A DNA stretch of 64,000 nt. Source: Enterobacter asburiae. Lineage in GTDB: Bacteria; Pseudomonadota; Gammaproteobacteria; Enterobacterales; Enterobacteriaceae. Shown piece after piece: positions 9,656 through 19,982 of the stretch (positions are counted from its first letter, which is position 1; each line of letters begins with the position of its first letter). Under the pieces are notes generated by a model, which searched no databases, had not been told where the DNA came from, and was given only the letters and a program-made list of their open reading frames with translations. Location: NCBI GenBank assembly GCA_011754535.1, contig JAAQVN010000001.1, positions 3,534,001 through 3,598,000 on the forward strand, given 5' to 3'. Position numbers and translations under genes: made by a program.

Positions 9656-9690
9656 CCCTCTCCCTGTGGGAGAGGGTTAGGGTGAGGGGA
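9656..9690 (-). terminator. Hairpin downstream of iolD, probable terminator
   Basis: Arms CCCTCTCCC (9656-9664) and GGGAGAGGG (9668-9676) close a 3-base loop. This is a stock enterobacterial intergenic palindrome. On the minus strand it lies about 60 bases past the iolD stop, so it can end the iolAD transcript before it enters the iolG promoter. It lacks a long U-run. Confidence 0.45.
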
Positions 9691-9730
9691 AAATAAAAAT
9701 GAAATGAAAATTTCGTTACGTCGGAAAAAC

Positions 9731-11656
9731 TCAATACTGGCGGGCTTTTTTCACCTGCGCCTGCGTTTGTTCCGCAGCCTCACGCACGGCAGAAGACTCT
9801 GCCACCTGCGCGTCACCGGTTCGCCACCAGGAGGCGTAGTCGTGGGTCATGGTCTTCGGCAGCACCTTGATGTCCAGCAGCGTCGGGCCCGGATGCGCCC
9901 GGGACGCCTCAAGCGCCGCCAGCAGGCTTTGCTCATCGTTTACCCGCCACGCGCGGCAGCCGTAGCTCTCCGCGTTTTGCGCAAAATCGACCTTTACCAG
10001 CGGCCCGTCGAGCCGCCCGGTTTCCGGGTTGCGCTGGCGGTTTTCCGTGCCAAAGCTGCCCATCCCGTGCCCCATCTGCAGGTTGTTGATGCAGCCGAAG
10101 CTGGCGTTATCAAACAGCAAAACGGTGACCTTAATCCCCTCCTGCACGGCGGTTTGCAGCTCGGAGTGCAGCATCATGTAGGAGCCATCCCCCACCATGG
10201 CGTACACCGGCAGCCCGGGTCTGGCGAGCTTCGCGCCGATGGCCGCCGCAATCTCGTAGCCCATGCAGGAGTAGCCGTACTCCAGGTGATAGCTGTCCGG
10301 CGTTTTGACCTGCCAGAGGCGCTGTAAATCGCCCGGCAGCGAACCGGCCGCGCCCACCACAACGGCGTTATCTTCAACATGCTGGTTGATCAGCCCCAGC
10401 ACCCGCGTCTGGGTCAGGCGGGTGTTGAGCGTCTCGCCGTATTCCGCCAGCTGCGCATCCATGTGCCCCGCCACTTCAGGCGCGTCGTCAGGGCGCCACT
10501 GGCGATCCCACAGGCGGCGGCACTCGTCGCGCCAGGCGGATTTCGCCTGGGCGATCGTTTCTCCCCAGCCGCTGCGGTAATCCCTGAGCGCGTGGGTTAA
10601 TGCCTGGAGTCCGGTTTGGGCATCGGCAATCAGCGCGGTGGCGTCCAGCTTCAGGGCGTCAAACTCGGCCACGTTCAGCAGCAGGAATTCAACGTCCGGG
10701 TGGGAAAAGAGCGCCTTAGAGCCGGTGGTAAAATCGGTCAGGCGGGTGCCGATGCCGATCACCAGGTCAGCCTGTGGCGCAAGCTGGTTAGCGGCCATTC
10801 CCCCCGTTACCCCTACGCCGCCCAGATTAAGTGGGTGGTCACTTACCAGCGCCCCCTTTCCGGCCTGGGTTTCGGCAAACGGCAGCTGCAGCGTCTCGAC
10901 AAATTCGCGAAACGCCTCATGTGCGCCGGAATAGCGCACGCCGCCGCCGCACACCACCAGCGGACGACGTTTGCGGGCGATCAGCGCCCGCGCCTGCGCC
11001 AGACGCTGCGGGTCAGGCGGACGACGCTCAATGTGGTGCACGCGACGCGCGAAGAAGCTCAGCGGGTAATCCCAGGCTTCTCCCTGCACGTCCTGCGGCA
11101 GGCAGATGGTCACCGCCCCGGTATTGGCGGGGTCAGTAAGCGTTCGCATCGCGCTTAGCATGGCGCTCATCAGCTGCTCGGGGCGGTTAATGCGGTCCCA
11201 GTAGCGGGAGACCGGACGGAAGCAGTCGTTGGTGCTGATGCTGAGATCGTGATACTGCTCGATCTGCTGCAGCACCGGGTCCGGCTGTCGGCTGGCGTAG
11301 ATATCGCCCGGCAGCAGTAAAAGCGGGATGCGGTTCGCGGTGGCGGTTGCCGCGGCGGTCACCATGTTGGCGGCGCCCGGCCCGACCGAGGAGGTGACGG
11401 CAAAAATGCGCTGGCGGCGGTGCTGTTTGGCGAATCCCGTCGCCATGTGAGCGATACCCTGCTCGTTGCACCCCTGCATGATTTTCAGATGACCGGGCTC
11501 CTGCTCCAGCGCCTGGCCGATACCCAGCACGTTGCCGTGCCCAAAGATGGTCGCCACGCCCTCGACAAAGGGCGTTTCATTGCCATCCACGCTGACGTAC
11601 TGTTGATTAAGGAACCGGACCAGCGCCTGGGCCATGGTCATACGTTCGGTTTGCAT
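9731..11656 (-). CDS. iolD: 3D-(3,5/4)-trihydroxycyclohexane-1,2-dione acylhydrolase IolD
   Basis: A 641-residue thiamine diphosphate enzyme that opens the inositol ring to 5-deoxy-glucuronate. The order is N-terminal Pyr domain (catalytic Glu in GCNEQGIAH near residue 65), central domain, and C-terminal PP domain with the ThDP motif GDGSYMML...DNASFG around residues 490-520. It is 11 bp after iolA in a two-gene operon. Confidence 0.95.
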   Translation of the reverse strand: MQTERMTMAQALVRFLNQQYVSVDGNETPFVEGVATIFGHGNVLGIGQALEQEPGHLKIMQGCNEQGIAHMATGFAKQHRRQRIFAVTSSVGPGAANMVTAAATATANRIPLLLLPGDIYASRQPDPVLQQIEQYHDLSISTNDCFRPVSRYWDRINRPEQLMSAMLSAMRTLTDPANTGAVTICLPQDVQGEAWDYPLSFFARRVHHIERRPPDPQRLAQARALIARKRRPLVVCGGGVRYSGAHEAFREFVETLQLPFAETQAGKGALVSDHPLNLGGVGVTGGMAANQLAPQADLVIGIGTRLTDFTTGSKALFSHPDVEFLLLNVAEFDALKLDATALIADAQTGLQALTHALRDYRSGWGETIAQAKSAWRDECRRLWDRQWRPDDAPEVAGHMDAQLAEYGETLNTRLTQTRVLGLINQHVEDNAVVVGAAGSLPGDLQRLWQVKTPDSYHLEYGYSCMGYEIAAAIGAKLARPGLPVYAMVGDGSYMMLHSELQTAVQEGIKVTVLLFDNASFGCINNLQMGHGMGSFGTENRQRNPETGRLDGPLVKVDFAQNAESYGCRAWRVNDEQSLLAALEASRAHPGPTLLDIKVLPKTMTHDYASWWRTGDAQVAESSAVREAAEQTQAQVKKARQY

Positions 11657-11667
11657 AACGCCTCCTG

Positions 11668-13173
<1,506 letters not shown>

Positions 13174-13465
13174 CCTTAACCTCTCGCTGTTGATACGTGA
13201 CTGTTACCTGAACGCTGTGTACTGAACACTATATATGAAACAAATATTCCATTTTAAGTTGAAATAAAATAAATAATGATTATTGTGATCAAGGATGGAT
13301 TTTTATGTTAACAGCCAGCAACACTGACGCCGCGTGCGCTATTAAAGGATTTCGGGCGAGGAAATGACTGAAGCTTCTGTTTCATTTTTGCTGCCAGATG
13401 GATGGCCGACATTTAAAAGACGCGGTTTTGCGTTTAGAATCATAAGACTGTATTTGGGGGATAAG
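13174..13465. promoter_or_regulatory. Divergent iolA/iolR control region
   Basis: A 292-bp spacer with an AT-rich core at 13230-13290 that carries GAAACAAATATTCCATTTT and, shortly after, GAAATAAAATAAATAATG. Similar words occur upstream of iolG, which suggests a shared IolR binding site. The iolR start at 13466 has a GGGGG ribosome-binding run 6 to 10 bases upstream. The frame of iolR stays open further upstream, to 13364, but no family sequence is encoded there. Confidence 0.5.
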
Positions 13466-14299
13466 ATGACGACAGCAACCAGCCTGAACGAACTGCAGCA
13501 GCAAATCCGCGATCGCTACGATAGCCTGAGCAAGAGGCTGCAGCAGGTCTCCCGCTACGTGCTGGATAATACCAACAGCGTGGCCTTTGATACGGTTGCC
13601 GTCATTGCCGAGCGCGCCGACGTGCCGCCGTCGACGCTGATCCGCTTTGCCAACGCCTTTGACTTCACCGGCTTCAACGAAATGAAACAGCTGTTTCGTA
13701 TGAACCTGGTTGAGGAGACCGCCAGCTACAGCGACCGCGCCCGGCTGTTCCGCGAAATGGAGAGCGAGGCCGTGCCGGAAACGCCGCTCGATATCCTGCA
13801 GGAGTTCGCCCGCTCGAACGCGCAGGCGCTACAGCAGCTGGCCGCCCGCGCCGAGCCGGAAATGCTGGAGCGCGCGGTACAGCTGCTGGCAGATGCTGAC
13901 ACCATCTACATCGCCGGACTGCGCCGCTCCTTTAGCGTCGCGGCCTACCTCACCTATGCCCTGAGCCACCTCGAGTGCCGCCCTATCCTGCTCGACGGCA
14001 TGGGCGGCATGCTGCGCGAGCAGATCAGCCGTATTAAGGCGCGGGACATTGTGGTGTCGATCAGCTTCTCGCCGTACGCGGAAGAGACGGTGATGGTCAG
14101 CGAAACCGCCGCCAGCGTCGGCGCACGGCAGATTGTGATTACGGACAGCCAGATAAGCCCCCTGGCGACGTTCAGCGATCTCTGCTTTGTGGTGAAAGAG
14201 GCGCAGGTGGATGCGTTCCGGTCACAGTCGGCAACGCTGTGCCTGGTGCAGTCGCTGGTGGTGGCGCTGGCGTACCGGTTGGGTGGTGGGGATAAATAG
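13466..14299 (+). CDS. iolR: RpiR-family transcriptional regulator IolR
   Basis: A 277-residue RpiR-type regulator. Residues 1 to about 80 are the HTH_6 domain (VSRYVLDN, then VAVIAERADVPPSTLIRFANAF). Residues from about 125 form a SIS sugar-phosphate binding domain (IYIAGLRRSFSVAAYL; DIVVSISFSPYAEE). It probably represses the iol operons until an inositol catabolite binds. It is transcribed away from iolA. The assignment as IolR rests on family plus position. Confidence 0.88.
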   Translation: MTTATSLNELQQQIRDRYDSLSKRLQQVSRYVLDNTNSVAFDTVAVIAERADVPPSTLIRFANAFDFTGFNEMKQLFRMNLVEETASYSDRARLFREMESEAVPETPLDILQEFARSNAQALQQLAARAEPEMLERAVQLLADADTIYIAGLRRSFSVAAYLTYALSHLECRPILLDGMGGMLREQISRIKARDIVVSISFSPYAEETVMVSETAASVGARQIVITDSQISPLATFSDLCFVVKEAQVDAFRSQSATLCLVQSLVVALAYRLGGGDK

Positions 14300-14361
14300 C
14301 CCCAGGTGGGCCGGGTAAGGCATAGCCAATACCCGACCGCCTGAAGAGCATCAGCCAGACA

Positions 14362-14742
14362 TTAACGGCTCCTTATCTCGGGGCAATCAGAATAACTGAC
14401 GGAAGAGAGGGAATTCAGACGCTGCCCCGCAATCTGTAACACGCGCAGTAAAAGCATGATGCCGCGGCGGGTATCAGAATCGTTGAGCATGGCAAACACC
14501 TGCCGAAGCGAAATATCCCCTTCCCTGTTAATTTGCTCTCCCCAGGCCATGCGTAGCGCGGTTCCCCCTTCCCAACCGACGGTGACCACATCTTCAAATA
14601 CGCCAGCCAGCTTTTCGACCATCGCGCTATCGGTCATTTCCAGCATGTCTGCTGCTAAGGCCAGCAGATCAACCAGATTATTCAGGCGATTGCCTGCCAT
14701 CAGCGGGGCAAGGCTTTTAAGTAACTGTTCCTGTTCACTCAT
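14362..14742 (-). CDS. DUF1641 protein, partner of the adjacent flavoprotein
   Basis: A 126-residue protein of the DUF1641 family. The segment around residues 55-75 (VFEDVVTVGWEGG) and the mostly helical composition fit it. Its start overlaps the stop of the upstream oxidoreductase gene by one base, so the two are co-translated. DUF1641 proteins are often found beside sulfide:quinone reductase-like or formate dehydrogenase genes; their role is not established. Confidence 0.75.
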   Translation of the reverse strand: MSEQEQLLKSLAPLMAGNRLNNLVDLLALAADMLEMTDSAMVEKLAGVFEDVVTVGWEGGTALRMAWGEQINREGDISLRQVFAMLNDSDTRRGIMLLLRVLQIAGQRLNSLSSVSYSDCPEIRSR

Positions 14743-15938
14743 CAGAACATCCCCCTCACGACACCCCAATAGAGACCACGGTTAAAACCGTTTCGCAGCA
14801 TGCCGCCGAGTTTCGTCGCAGGCATGGGCGTCACGTCATTGCGATAGTCATACACCAACGGCATACCGGCCCAGAGCCCCATCTGCGCAACGGCCTGAAC
14901 CCGTCCATCATAATGGTTACCGCTTCCGGGCGGTCTGCCGTACAGCTCCGCCACAATGTTATCGGCAACGATCGGCGCCTGGTTGTGGCACGATCCCCCG
15001 GCTTTACTGATCGGGAGGTCAACGGTATCGCCGATCACATACCCCCCTTCCAGGCCGTAGACGCCCAGCGTTTGGTGATCCGTCGGCAGCCAGCCTTCAC
15101 CGTTCTGAACCTCACTGAGTCCCGTATTACGCACCGCTTCAACCGCCCTGATGGGAGGCGTTGCCATCAGGATGTCGAAGTTCTGCGAGTCGCCCTCAGC
15201 GGAATAGGCAATTTTGCTGTCAGGATCGACATGGCTCAAGGTAAAGCCGCGCTGGTGCTGTATTCCTTTGGCAGCAAAAATATCGCCCAGCGCCTCCCCA
15301 ACCGGACGCTGCAGGAACAGGCAGTTTCGCAGCAGCTGCGCGACGGTCGGATAGGTATAAACAATCTCAACCTGATTACGTACGCCGCGCTGGCGCAGAT
15401 AGTCGTCAACCATAAGCGTGGTTTCAATGGGGGCGATGCCGCACTGATGGGGAACATTCGGCGTTTCCGGGAAAGAGACGGTAATAAATATTCGCCCCTT
15501 TTTAAGGGTGGAGAGCTTATGCGCTAATTGTCTTGCCGCCGCGTATTGATAAAAATGGTCGCCCGCTTCGGCAAGGCCGGGGATTTTTTGCGGGAAAGGC
15601 GTACAGCCGGTTGCGATAACCAGCAGGTCCCAGTCGTAATATTGCTTACTGGCACCGTACAGTCGACGCTGTTTAAAATAGAACGACTCAATCTTATCGG
15701 TAATAAATCGAATTTCCGGACTCAGTAACTGCCGTTCAGGCCGGGCCAGCTCATGATGATGGAAGAGGTTGAACGCGACATACATAAACGCGGGTTTGTA
15801 GTAATGCACCGGTGATTCGGAAATCAGTACCAGCTCTACCTGACCGGCAGCAATTTCACGTCGTAATTTTCTGGCCAGCAGGTTGGCAACAATGGTTCCT
15901 CCCGTGCCGCCGCCGACAATCATTATGCGGTTTTTCAT
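14742..15938 (-). CDS. FAD-dependent sulfide:quinone oxidoreductase-like protein
   Basis: A 398-residue disulfide-oxidoreductase-type flavoprotein. The N-terminal FAD motif is IMIVGGGTGGTIVANLLA (residues 5-22), ATGCTPFPQKIPGL follows near residue 110, and a second FAD motif GGYVIGDTVDLP lies near residue 295. A cysteine in VPHQCGIAPIE near residue 165 sits where SQR-type enzymes carry one redox cysteine. It may oxidise sulfide or a related thiol at the membrane. The substrate is uncertain. Confidence 0.8.
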   Translation of the reverse strand: MKNRIMIVGGGTGGTIVANLLARKLRREIAAGQVELVLISESPVHYYKPAFMYVAFNLFHHHELARPERQLLSPEIRFITDKIESFYFKQRRLYGASKQYYDWDLLVIATGCTPFPQKIPGLAEAGDHFYQYAAARQLAHKLSTLKKGRIFITVSFPETPNVPHQCGIAPIETTLMVDDYLRQRGVRNQVEIVYTYPTVAQLLRNCLFLQRPVGEALGDIFAAKGIQHQRGFTLSHVDPDSKIAYSAEGDSQNFDILMATPPIRAVEAVRNTGLSEVQNGEGWLPTDHQTLGVYGLEGGYVIGDTVDLPISKAGGSCHNQAPIVADNIVAELYGRPPGSGNHYDGRVQAVAQMGLWAGMPLVYDYRNDVTPMPATKLGGMLRNGFNRGLYWGVVRGMF

Positions 15939-16155
15939 TCCTTTATTCGCTCATGGTAGTGAATGGGAATTCACGTAACCAGACCGCTTCACTGTTACGC
16001 TCAGCTAAAGGGTAGTAACAGAGTAATATTCCTCAATGCAACCTTTAATGAGAAATTTAATTTTGATAACCACATCATTATTTATAATATATACTGCAAA
16101 ATATAATTTATATCTTTATAACGTAGTCTCTTGCTGTGGCCTCTTTTCATCACCA
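15939..16155. other. AT-rich spacer, no gene seen
   Basis: Between the flavoprotein start and the YcgJ-like stop the sequence is AT-rich and shows no coding frame of note. The 15950-16020 part probably holds the promoter of the flavoprotein operon. No certain boxes are seen. Confidence 0.3.
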
Positions 16156-16518
16156 TTATTCGCCAAAGAGCAGCTTTGTGTACTTTTTAGATACGGCCCC
16201 GGAGCGCTGTCCGTTCGCGCCATAATAGCGATTTTCACGGCACAGTCGTTCCTTCACATCGCAGAAAATGCCGTTGGCAAAGGTGAATTCAGTCAGATCG
16301 ACATTGCTCGACGTGAACACCTCGTTTGCAGCAGCCTTCTTACCGTGATACGTCTCTGTCAACTCGCGGGATAATCCCTTGTCATTGGCGCATACATATC
16401 GGTCGCAGAGCACGCCCGATGCTGGCGACTTGAGCCTGGCGGGGGTCCTGGCCTGGGCGGACATGGCAGACACGGCCAGCAGCGCGGCCACAGAGCATGC
16501 GAGTATTGACTTGTTCAA
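16156..16518 (-). CDS. YcgJ-family secreted protein
   Basis: A 120-residue protein with a signal peptide at residues 1-23 (ending SAQA). The mature part has four cysteines in the pattern CDRYVCAN near residue 39 and CDVKERLC near residue 87, and the phrase FANGIF, all as in YcgJ-family proteins of enterobacteria. The family has no known function. It stands alone, reading away from the AT-rich orphan gene at 16974. Confidence 0.75.
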   Translation of the reverse strand: MNKSILACSVAALLAVSAMSAQARTPARLKSPASGVLCDRYVCANDKGLSRELTETYHGKKAAANEVFTSSNVDLTEFTFANGIFCDVKERLCRENRYYGANGQRSGAVSKKYTKLLFGE

Positions 16519-16973
16519 GATGATAATCTCCGTTGGTTAATGAGTGTCGGCTTTGCACCCGGCGCGGTGGAACCATTCATAAGGGGTGTAATATCCTGGG
16601 TGGTTCTGAGTTTCAGCAGGAAACGCCCTGTATGGCTTTTCGTCGACTGAAACGTCGTCGAAAGTTCAGTTCGGAGGCAATTGTAAGGGCCCTATCCCGG
16701 TGAATCATGCAATTTTAGAGCCCTGAGCCACTATGCTCTAAAAGAAGTGGGCTTGTGGGACGGGTCCGCTCTGAGCGAGTAACTGACTTCGATTTAAATG
16801 AATTATAAGGCTTCAAATGTTACTGGCACAAATTTCTAAGATGCATATAGTCATACTAAGTGTTTAAACAAGGTTCTGGACTATGGCTAACCCATCAGTT
16901 AAGTTTGTTTCCGATCCGTCGCTTCCCCTATCAGGTGCCACTTTTTTTCCGTATTATGTTTTAAGGATAATTC
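16519..16973. other. 455-bp spacer without a recognisable gene
   Basis: No reading frame with protein-like content and no strong hairpin are seen. GC falls from left to right toward the AT-rich orphan gene. The right end probably holds that gene's promoter. Confidence 0.3.
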
Positions 16974-17753
16974 ATGAGTAATGGAGCACAATCACTTCTT
17001 AGTCAATTACTAATTGCCATAATCTCTATATCTTTAGGGTCATTTCTTTTTGCTGGAATTCTAGAGAGTTACAAAAAAGACCAAGGTCTTCAGGAAGAAC
17101 TTATAAAGGATTACTTCAGGCCAATGATGGAATTACAAAGTTCTTGTTCATCTTCACATAATGAACTATTCCTAAAGTATGGAGAGTTATCTGGTTCTTA
17201 TCAGCTCATGTCTAATGAAATAGTACATATGACAATGACACCTGATTCAAAATTAGGCCAGCATTATGAAGCTCTCCCAATATCTATTATTAAAGCAAAT
17301 GCAGAGTTAAAAAAAGGAGTTGAAGAGCTTGAAATGACGGTTAAAAAATGCAAGGCCGATTTATTCCTCAAGTACGAAGAGCTTGCATTAGTTACTGGTT
17401 CATATCCAGAGTTTAGGGGTTTGGCGAAAAATTATACAAATGCGATTAACACCATCTATTCAGAAAGACAAAGAAAAGCCAAGGAAAATACAAAAAATAC
17501 AGACCCTAATCAACTAATACCATTGATGCGGAAATTTATTGCTATGGATCTATCCACCAATGCAAACAAATCCATGCTTGCCAGTGAAATGGATAACATA
17601 TCTAAACTAACAACGCAGCATAGTTTGATAATGGCAGAGTATGAGGAGTTAATTTTTAAAGAAGATAATGATCTATTTCTAAGTCTTCATGACCTTTTTG
17701 CAATCCAAATTAGTGAAAAGTATTCGGGTGGATTTATCAGTTGGATATTTTAA
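16974..17753 (+). CDS. Membrane-anchored coiled-coil protein of unknown function, AT-rich
   Basis: A 259-residue protein that I do not recognise. Residues 8-30 (LLSQLLIAIISISLGSFLFAG) form one transmembrane segment, and the rest is hydrophilic and largely helical. The gene is far richer in A and T than its neighbours and uses AT-ending codons, a sign of horizontal transfer. It lies between the flank genes and the prophage end, just outside attL, so it may be left from an earlier integration at guaA. A defence role is possible but nothing in the sequence shows it. Confidence 0.7.
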   Translation: MSNGAQSLLSQLLIAIISISLGSFLFAGILESYKKDQGLQEELIKDYFRPMMELQSSCSSSHNELFLKYGELSGSYQLMSNEIVHMTMTPDSKLGQHYEALPISIIKANAELKKGVEELEMTVKKCKADLFLKYEELALVTGSYPEFRGLAKNYTNAINTIYSERQRKAKENTKNTDPNQLIPLMRKFIAMDLSTNANKSMLASEMDNISKLTTQHSLIMAEYEELIFKEDNDLFLSLHDLFAIQISEKYSGGFISWIF

Positions 17754-17876
17754 AACATTATGACTCATCAGATGCGACGCTTACTATGCAGAACGCGTAA
17801 ATCTGATAAGGTTACTAATGTGTTAGGTAATGTCCGCTTCTGGCACTAACCTGACATGGTGTTGCCAGCCATGGCC

Positions 17877-17903
17877 AAAAAAAAGCCCGCAATCCGCGGG
17901 CTT
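17877..17903 (-). terminator. Native guaA terminator, displaced by the prophage
   Basis: Arms AAGCCCGC (17883-17890) and GCGGGCTT (17896-17903) with a 5-base loop, followed on the minus strand by a run of eight T (17877-17884). Without the prophage it would lie about 50 bases past the guaA stop, the normal place for a guaA terminator. Confidence 0.8.
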
Positions 17904-17949
17904 AGAGATAATTTAGAACCTGTTAGTACCAGACATTTCCTGTTAGGAA

Positions 17950-17965
17950 ATCATTCCCATTCAAT
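17950..17965 (+). repeat. attL core
   Basis: ATCATTCCCATTCAAT, identical to the copy at 58501-58516. To its left lies chromosomal DNA that contains the original guaA terminator. Confidence 0.9.
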
Positions 17966-18075
17966 TATTTACGGCATGCATAACCAATTGACTGATAAAA
18001 ACTTTCCGCAACATGATTTTCACCGTACCGTTTTATATACCGTCACCGGAAATCAGTACCATGAAAAATGCCATG

Positions 18076-18558
18076 TCACCGGGTCAGTGAATCGTACTGC
18101 TTTTCACAGACTCGTCCGGCTTCGGCGGCCCGATCAGCGTACTCTGCCAGTTGTCGGTTTCGCTCGAGAGATTTGCTGAGCACGTCGGCAAGCAAAACTC
18201 CGGTGTCTGCGGCTGACGCCCCAGCGCCGACAGTGGCGTTATACTGCCTGAGCTGCTCACGGATGGCAACGAGCTGTTGCTGCAACCGGCCAGCGCGAGC
18301 GGCAGCATTAAGAGCATCATTGCGCGCCTGGTCGATCCTCTGCTGCGCTTCTCGTTCATTGGTCGCTTTCTCCTGTTCTTTCAGCGAACGCAATTTTGCG
18401 TCGGCCTCTTTCTGATCTGCCTGCGCCTTCGCATACCCTGCATCGTACTGGCGGCTGCCGTGCACATTCCAGGCAACCCTGCAGCCGATTACCAGAGCAG
18501 CAAGCATCACCACGATAAGAAACTGTTTCCAGTACGCTTTTACGAATGCCCAGATCAT
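18076..18558 (-). CDS. Rz-type inner-membrane spanin (i-spanin)
   Basis: A 160-residue protein with an N-terminal membrane anchor (residues 10-27, KQFLIVVMLAALVIGCRV) and a long charged coiled coil in the periplasm, the Rz layout. It spans the envelope with the nested Rz1 lipoprotein and fuses inner and outer membranes at the end of lysis. Its start overlaps the endolysin stop by four bases. Confidence 0.9.
   Translation of the reverse strand: MIWAFVKAYWKQFLIVVMLAALVIGCRVAWNVHGSRQYDAGYAKAQADQKEADAKLRSLKEQEKATNEREAQQRIDQARNDALNAAARAGRLQQQLVAIREQLRQYNATVGAGASAADTGVLLADVLSKSLERNRQLAEYADRAAEAGRVCEKQYDSLTR
18084..18359 (-). CDS. Rz1-type outer-membrane spanin lipoprotein, nested in Rz
   Basis: A 91-residue protein wholly inside the Rz gene in another frame. 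The lipobox LALAGCSN places the lipidated cysteine at residue 26 after a basic and hydrophobic signal. A GGAG stands 11 bases upstream of the ATG. The mature part is small and contains proline, as in Rz1 proteins. Confidence 0.88.
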   Translation of the reverse strand: MNEKRSRGSTRRAMMLLMLPLALAGCSNSSLPSVSSSGSITPLSALGRQPQTPEFCLPTCSANLSSETDNWQSTLIGPPKPDESVKSSTIH

Positions 18559-19184
18559 ACCGCCAGCACCTTACTGGCGGTGATGTACCGCGCGCGCCGG
18601 TCGTCGATGCCATTCTGGCCGCCATTGATGATCTGCGTGACGCGCACCAGGTCGCCGGTGTACTTCATGCATCCTTTGGTAGCGAAAAACCACGCCGCGC
18701 TGCGGGCCGCGTATTCGTCCTGAGCCAGCAGCTCAGGTTGCTTAACCAGATCTACCTTCAGGCCGTTACCACAGTCGCGGTAGTTGTTCAGACCGGTGAT
18801 CTGGATAAGCCCGCGCCCTCGGTAGAACCAGCCATCGGTCGGACCGTTATTACCATTGCGCTTGCTGTACACCAGATTGGCGATCGCACGCTGGCGCTCC
18901 AGCGGTAACGATGGTTCACCAGCACGACGGCCCAGCGCGTTGGCCTGGCCCTGAGTAAGTCGACCATTCCTGACGAATCCCGCCAGCCCTGTCACGCTGT
19001 AGTTGAAGTTCTCCTGCAGCCGGGTAAAGCCGCCTGACTCATGCCCAACCTGCGCGATAAACATCGCCTGGTGCAGAGGTTGCTCGATGCCAAACTCTTT
19101 CATGGCCGCAGTGATATGCAGATACCAGCGCGTGGCCAGCACGTCGCTGATGCCAGCTGCACGCTGGAATTGGTTAATGTCCAT
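18555..19184 (-). CDS. Endolysin, glycoside hydrolase family 19 (chitinase-like)
   Basis: A 209-residue GH19 lysozyme-like enzyme that cuts peptidoglycan glycan strands. The catalytic glutamate is in QVGHESGGFTRLQENFNYS near residue 49, and YRGRGLIQITGLNNY near residue 122 is the family substrate-cleft motif. No signal peptide is seen, so release needs a holin. It overlaps the upstream holin gene by 11 bases. Confidence 0.92.
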   Translation of the reverse strand: MDINQFQRAAGISDVLATRWYLHITAAMKEFGIEQPLHQAMFIAQVGHESGGFTRLQENFNYSVTGLAGFVRNGRLTQGQANALGRRAGEPSLPLERQRAIANLVYSKRNGNNGPTDGWFYRGRGLIQITGLNNYRDCGNGLKVDLVKQPELLAQDEYAARSAAWFFATKGCMKYTGDLVRVTQIINGGQNGIDDRRARYITASKVLAV

Positions 19185-19467
19185 GCTGGGACCTCGTTAT
19201 CTTGAAGATTTGAACCACGTTCCCCTTTGTCTTGATGAGCGCAGCCAGGAACACGGCTTTGATGATGACTTCTGACCAGTCGGCGCTGACGTAGTACCCG
19301 TAGAACGTCCGGATAGGCACGCTTGCTGCCACGACGATCAGGAGGTATGCGAGCCACCCGCCCCACCAGCGGTGTCGTGACCCGTCACGTCGGAACAGAA
19401 GGACTCGAATAGCAATTCCGCCGCAGATAGCGGCGTTCAGGATGAGAAGCAGATCAGGACTGGTCAT
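19174..19467 (-). CDS. Holin-like membrane protein (three-segment type)
   Basis: A 97-residue protein with three hydrophobic segments (about residues 5-22, 35-52 and 66-78) and a basic C-terminus. It looks like the 3-TM holins found just upstream of endolysins. It overlaps the next holin gene by 14 bases. Epsilon15 is also reported to carry two holins. Confidence 0.78.
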   Translation of the reverse strand: MTSPDLLLILNAAICGGIAIRVLLFRRDGSRHRWWGGWLAYLLIVVAASVPIRTFYGYYVSADWSEVIIKAVFLAALIKTKGNVVQIFKITRSQHGH

Positions 19468-19858
19468 CGTCTTTTCTCCCCGGGATCAGGTCGCGCGGAT
19501 TTTCAGAACGGTGATAAATATATTTGCCAAGCCCTACTGCCACGATAGAGGAAACGAATGCTCCGGCAGAGTGCGCTATTCCTTTATCGAACATATCGGA
19601 TGTTACGGATGGGAGAAGTGTGGCGAAGCCAATGAGGATGATTGCAGTAGGCTTATAGATGACCAGCCCGCAGAAGAAGCTGACAACCGCCAGTAGCAAC
19701 CGACGTTTTATTGGAAACTCTGTCGCAAAGGTAACAAAAATTACCGCACCTGCCAGACTACCAATCACCACCTCAGGCGGAACCCCAACAAGCCAGGCGC
19801 TTAGTGCGCCAAGGCTAAGCCCCTGATTGACATCTGACACCGTCATGGATGCAGACAT
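19454..19858 (-). CDS. Second holin-like membrane protein
   Basis: A 134-residue protein with three or four hydrophobic segments, among them LAGAVIFVTFATEF, LLLAVVSFFCGLVIY and a stretch near residue 98, with a charged tail ending in KDDDQS. It is first in the lysis cassette. An ATG at 19858 is used here; a GTG at 19867 is the alternative. It may be the true holin or a pinholin/antiholin partner of the next gene. Confidence 0.75.
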   Translation of the reverse strand: MSASMTVSDVNQGLSLGALSAWLVGVPPEVVIGSLAGAVIFVTFATEFPIKRRLLLAVVSFFCGLVIYKPTAIILIGFATLLPSVTSDMFDKGIAHSAGAFVSSIVAVGLGKYIYHRSENPRDLIPGRKDDDQS

Positions 19859-19982
19859 AGTGACCACCGTTTATTGTGCATATAGAACCCCCTTAGTTGG
19901 TGAGTTCATCATACACAATAAACCATATGTGGATTAAATTTGATCGGATTCCTCTTAACGAAATTACCCTATGGGTAGAGTA
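19859..19982 (-). promoter_or_regulatory. Control region of the lysis cassette with operator-like site
   Basis: This spacer carries TTACC-CTATG-GGTAG at 19964-19978, one base off the prophage palindrome, and the repeat CCATATGTGGATTA at 19923-19936. Both motifs recur at other prophage promoters. It lies upstream of the holin gene and just past the SGNH hydrolase stop. Confidence 0.6.

Noticed and set aside
16974..17753. Calling the orphan gene an abortive-infection protein
   Set aside because: No Abi or nuclease motif is visible; only composition and place suggest defence.
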